From positions 248,001 through 312,000 of the forward strand of contig NZ_BLLN01000003.1 in assembly GCF_011170125.1 (NCBI RefSeq): a DNA stretch of 64,000 bases. The letters run 5' to 3'. Under the pieces are notes generated by a model. That model was not told the origin of the DNA. It did not search any database and saw only the letters and a list, made by a program, of their open reading frames with translations. Below, piece by piece: positions 61,458 through 64,000 of the stretch (positions are counted from its first letter, which is position 1; the number at the start of each line of letters is the position of its first letter). Origin of the DNA: Streptomyces diastaticus subsp. diastaticus (GTDB lineage Bacteria > Actinomycetota > Actinomycetes > Streptomycetales > Streptomycetaceae). Both the position numbers and the translations under genes were made by a program.

Positions 61458-62878
61458 GGGGAGTCGGGTTCCTTCTCGTGACGGGGGAGCCGAGCGGCGA
61501 CACGGAATCCTCCGCCGGGCAAGGGGCCGGTGTCGAGGGTCCCACCCACGAGACGCACCCTCTCCCGCATGCCCACCAGTCCGTGGCCCGTCCCCGTGGC
61601 CTCCAGAGGCACCCGACGCGTGCGGCCCGGACCGTTCACGATGATCACGGTGACGTAGGCGCCCTCCAGGTGGACGGAGAGGGTCGTCGGTGCCTCCGGT
61701 GCGTGACGGACGACGTTGGCCAGGGCTTCCTGGACGATCCGGTACAGGGAAAGGTCGACCGAGGCGGGGAGGTCGGCCAGGATCGCCGCGATCTCCACCT
61801 CGGTCCGCGACATGGTCACCGGCACCCCCGCCCGGACGGTGGCGTCCACCAGCTGGCTCAGTTGCCGAAGACCTGGTTGCGGCGTCCGCTCCCCCTCGGC
61901 GTTCTCGCTGCGCAGCACCGAGAGGACGCGCCGCATCTCCTTCAACGACTCGCGTGCGCTGTCCGCGATGGAGCTGAACTCCCGCGCCGCCGCCTCGTCG
62001 AGCTGCGGTATGCGGTAAGGCGCCGAGTCGGCCTGCACGGTGATGAGTGACATGTGGTGGGCGACCACGTCGTGCAACTCCCGCGCGATGCGGTTGCGCT
62101 CCTCCAGCAGCGTCCGGTACGACCGCTCCGCCTCACTGATGGTCTCCTGCTCGACCAGCTTCCGCTGCGCGTCGCCCCTCTCCCGCAGTGTCGCCGAAAG
62201 TAGCAGGAGGGCTCCGGACAGCGTGAAGACGAGCAGTTGGCTGCCGTCGCTGTGCTCCTGGGAGAGGACTTCGAAGAACAGGCCCGCGCACCCCGTGGCG
62301 AGCCAGACGGCGAGCAGCGTCCGCCGACCGGCCCGCAGCCCCAGGCAGACCATGAGCAGTTGGTATCCGACGATGTTCATCGGCGTCCACGGCCAGGACC
62401 TTCCGTCCAGGCCCGGTACGCCCAACATCACCACGGCGGCGACGACGTCGGCGGTGAAGATCACCCACCACGCCTGGACGGGGCGCGAGACGGCCAGGAG
62501 GAGCGGCGCGGTCTGCGCGGTGGCGAAGGCGCCGGCGAGGGCTCCGTTCATTCCGTAGTCCTGGACCAGCACGGTGGTCGTGACCGGCAGCAGAGCCGCC
62601 ACCGCCCCGAAGGCGAGCACATGGGGCAGGCGGCGTATCCACGGACTGCGTGCCCGTGAGAGCAGGGGGCGAGCCGAGTCGGCCGGCGTGCCCAGGGCCA
62701 GCCCCAGGGAACGCAACTCCTCGCGGGACGAGCGCACCGCCGGAAGGGCTGCCGTGCGCCGGCCCCAGGCTCCTGCACGGTCGAGCGCCCCGCGAAGGGA
62801 GCCGGGCTGGAGAAGGCCCCGGCGGCCGCGAGGCCGGGGAGACTTGTCATCGCGGTCACGCGGCGGTTCGGTCTTCAT
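61454..62878 (-). CDS. Histidine kinase of the HisKA_3/DesK type
   Basis: 474 residues. A soluble head of about 90 residues is followed by four to six membrane helices (about 90-245), then the dimerisation and phosphotransfer domain with the phospho-acceptor His in RELHDVVAHHMSLI near 289. The ATPase domain has QEALANVVRHA and GHGLVGMRERV. This is the usual Streptomyces partner of NarL regulators. ATG 62878 has TAGGCT 9 nt upstream and no Shine-Dalgarno, suggesting a leaderless message. A GTG 9 nt earlier is in frame. Confidence 0.92.
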   Translation of the reverse strand: MKTEPPRDRDDKSPRPRGRRGLLQPGSLRGALDRAGAWGRRTAALPAVRSSREELRSLGLALGTPADSARPLLSRARSPWIRRLPHVLAFGAVAALLPVTTTVLVQDYGMNGALAGAFATAQTAPLLLAVSRPVQAWWVIFTADVVAAVVMLGVPGLDGRSWPWTPMNIVGYQLLMVCLGLRAGRRTLLAVWLATGCAGLFFEVLSQEHSDGSQLLVFTLSGALLLLSATLRERGDAQRKLVEQETISEAERSYRTLLEERNRIARELHDVVAHHMSLITVQADSAPYRIPQLDEAAAREFSSIADSARESLKEMRRVLSVLRSENAEGERTPQPGLRQLSQLVDATVRAGVPVTMSRTEVEIAAILADLPASVDLSLYRIVQEALANVVRHAPEAPTTLSVHLEGAYVTVIIVNGPGRTRRVPLEATGTGHGLVGMRERVRLVGGTLDTGPLPGGGFRVAARLPRHEKEPDSP

Positions 62879-62887
62879 GACTCGCAC

Positions 62888-62893
62888 AGCCTA
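62888..62893 (-). promoter_or_regulatory. -10 box (TAGGCT) of the two-component operon, leaderless
   Basis: TAGGCT on the minus strand lies 9 nt before ATG 62878. Confidence 0.45.
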
Positions 62894-63060
62894 GGCAGCG
62901 GAGTGCGGGACCGCGTCATACCACGGAGCTGCTTCTCGGGTCATACCTGGGTATGCGGACAGGTGCCCCAAAGGGGGGCATTGTCCTCGGTCTGCCAGAG
63001 GCCGCGTCCCCGGGCACAGTTCCGCGGCGGGGACAGCCGCCAGGTGGTCCGTCCGGTTCC

Positions 63061-63933
63061 TCACAGCTCTGACAGCAATTGTGTCTTCTTGCTGACGAAC
63101 TCCTCATCGGTCACCAGGCCGGCCTGGTGCAGCTCGCCGAGGTGGCGGATGCGCTCAGCGATGTCCGCCGGGTCGCGACGGAGCGGAATGCGGGAGCTCT
63201 CCGCGGGACGGCTCTCCGGCGTGCGCTCAGCGGCCCGCACGGCGGCCAGCACGGCCGCGGCGAACGGCAGCGACTCGTGCACGGGGCCGTAGCCAGGGCC
63301 GAACACCACGCACGTCGGGTCCAGTTCGGGGCGTGCGGGCTGTGCCGCCGGCCCCGATCGGGGAATCAGGCGCAGGCAGCCGTCGAAGACCTCGGGCGAG
63401 CGCCACTCGACATCGGCCAGCTCGGCCACCGGGAAAGTCTGGTCGCCCGCCTTCCATTTCTCGGTGGACGCGCCGGTCGGTGACCAGCGGAACGAGACGG
63501 CCGCTCCGTCGAACGAGGCTTTGCCGTCGTACGCCTTGAAGTGCAGTGGCGCCTCGGGAGGCGCCACGAGACCGCGGACGCACGCGGGCGCGGGCCGGTC
63601 CGCGATCAGCTTGTTCAGCTCGTCCACGTGTTCGCGGGCGTGCTGTTCCTGGGTCGAGGGCAGCACCAGGCGGTAGGGGTCGCAGCCCTCCTTCAACTGG
63701 CCGGAGGCCGCGTCCATCAGGGGATCGGCGCCCGCTCTGGCGACCGCGCGCAGCACCACGGTCCCGCGTCTGCCGGGCGCCAGCGAGACCGTCTCCAACG
63801 CCTCCAGCGGGATACGCCGTTCACCGAGCGCCTGGAAGAGCTTCGGCGTTCGGATACCCCGTTCGAAGCGGATGAGCACGGAGTCGGAGTCGACCTCCCA
63901 GGCGGCATGAGATCCAGCCAATACGTCACCCAT
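63061..63933 (-). CDS. DUF4429 protein with C-terminal SHOCT domain
   Basis: 290 residues. Two DUF4429-like modules are visible (residues 8-100, GSHAAWEVDSDSVLIRFERG, and 133-235, LHFKAYDGKASFDGAAVSFRW), each a small beta-rich domain. The last 35 residues (DIAERIRHLGELHQAGLVTDEEFVSKKTQLLSEL) are a SHOCT helix pair, an oligomerisation or targeting element. No enzyme motif or membrane helix is present. ATG 63933 follows TACGAT (63941-63946 on the minus strand) by 7 nt, giving a leaderless message. Function is unknown. Confidence 0.88.
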   Translation of the reverse strand: MGDVLAGSHAAWEVDSDSVLIRFERGIRTPKLFQALGERRIPLEALETVSLAPGRRGTVVLRAVARAGADPLMDAASGQLKEGCDPYRLVLPSTQEQHAREHVDELNKLIADRPAPACVRGLVAPPEAPLHFKAYDGKASFDGAAVSFRWSPTGASTEKWKAGDQTFPVAELADVEWRSPEVFDGCLRLIPRSGPAAQPARPELDPTCVVFGPGYGPVHESLPFAAAVLAAVRAAERTPESRPAESSRIPLRRDPADIAERIRHLGELHQAGLVTDEEFVSKKTQLLSEL

Positions 63934-63940
63934 GCGGCTC

Positions 63941-63946
63941 ATCGTA
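63941..63946 (-). promoter_or_regulatory. -10 box (TACGAT) of the DUF4429 gene, leaderless
   Basis: TACGAT on the minus strand is followed by 7 nt and the ATG at 63933. Confidence 0.55.
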
Positions 63947-64000
63947 TGCGCCACGCTGCTCCTCGTCCCCTTTCCCGGCGGGCCCGCCGCCGGTCCGTCT

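Overview
The window is high-GC actinobacterial chromosome and almost certainly Streptomyces. The evidence is strong G/C bias at third codon positions, a HrdA-type sigma factor, the FasR-FabD-FabH-AcpP-FabF block, a dispersed Mbl gene, an F420-type oxidoreductase, and many genes whose start codon lies 6-9 nt after a TANNNT-like -10 box, which suggests leaderless transcripts. Almost everything is ordinary core or near-core chromosome. No CRISPR array, tRNA, rRNA or secondary-metabolite cluster was seen.

Layout. 0-11.9 kb: an FGGY sugar kinase with altered catalytic residues, a heterodimeric ABC exporter pair with one degenerate ATP site, hrdA, an arsenite/bile-acid type transporter, dnaG and a ferredoxin-reductase-like flavoprotein. 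12.4-16.5 kb: a CitA/DcuS-type two-component pair convergent with a CitMHS citrate carrier. 17-20.6 kb: an acidic protein with LEA-like 11-residue repeats, a dNTP triphosphohydrolase and a SanA-like membrane protein. 20.7-26.7 kb: a NAD-independent formate dehydrogenase operon (molybdopterin catalytic subunit of the cysteine type, 4Fe-4S subunit, NrfD-type membrane subunit) preceded by a HAD phosphatase. 26.9-28.8 kb: an F420-type enzyme translationally coupled to a LigD-type polymerase domain. 29-37 kb: a stress-flavoured block with an HPII-type catalase and two small proteins behind a possible sigma-B-like promoter, two SDR enzymes, and a tightly packed operon of a HemK2-like methyltransferase, a CDGSH protein and a haem-oxygenase-fold protein. 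37-44.4 kb: a VOC protein, mbl, an MFS exporter, a MarR regulator divergent from a medium-chain reductase with a clear AT-rich operator, ohr and an EI24 protein. 45.4-52.5 kb: an SGNH lipoprotein, a DUF3145 protein and the primary fatty-acid synthesis block fasR-fabD-fabH-acpP-fabF with a candidate operator ahead of fabD.

44.5-45.4 kb and 54-58 kb hold decaying sequence: a GH3/PA14 beta-glucosidase remnant, a GNAT gene broken by frameshifts, an IS5-family element with a CCCAAAA slippery site and a TAA target duplication, and a MerR regulator remnant beside it. The window ends with an acyltransferase/DUF1023 hydrolase pair, a NarL-type two-component system and a DUF4429/SHOCT protein.

Genes that act together are the two ABC half-transporters, the citrate sensor/regulator/carrier, the three formate dehydrogenase subunits, the overlapping methyltransferase-CDGSH-haem-oxygenase-like set, and the fab operon under FasR. 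Gene identities come from reading motifs in the translated sequence. No database search was run, and all statements about homologues rest on general knowledge of the families.
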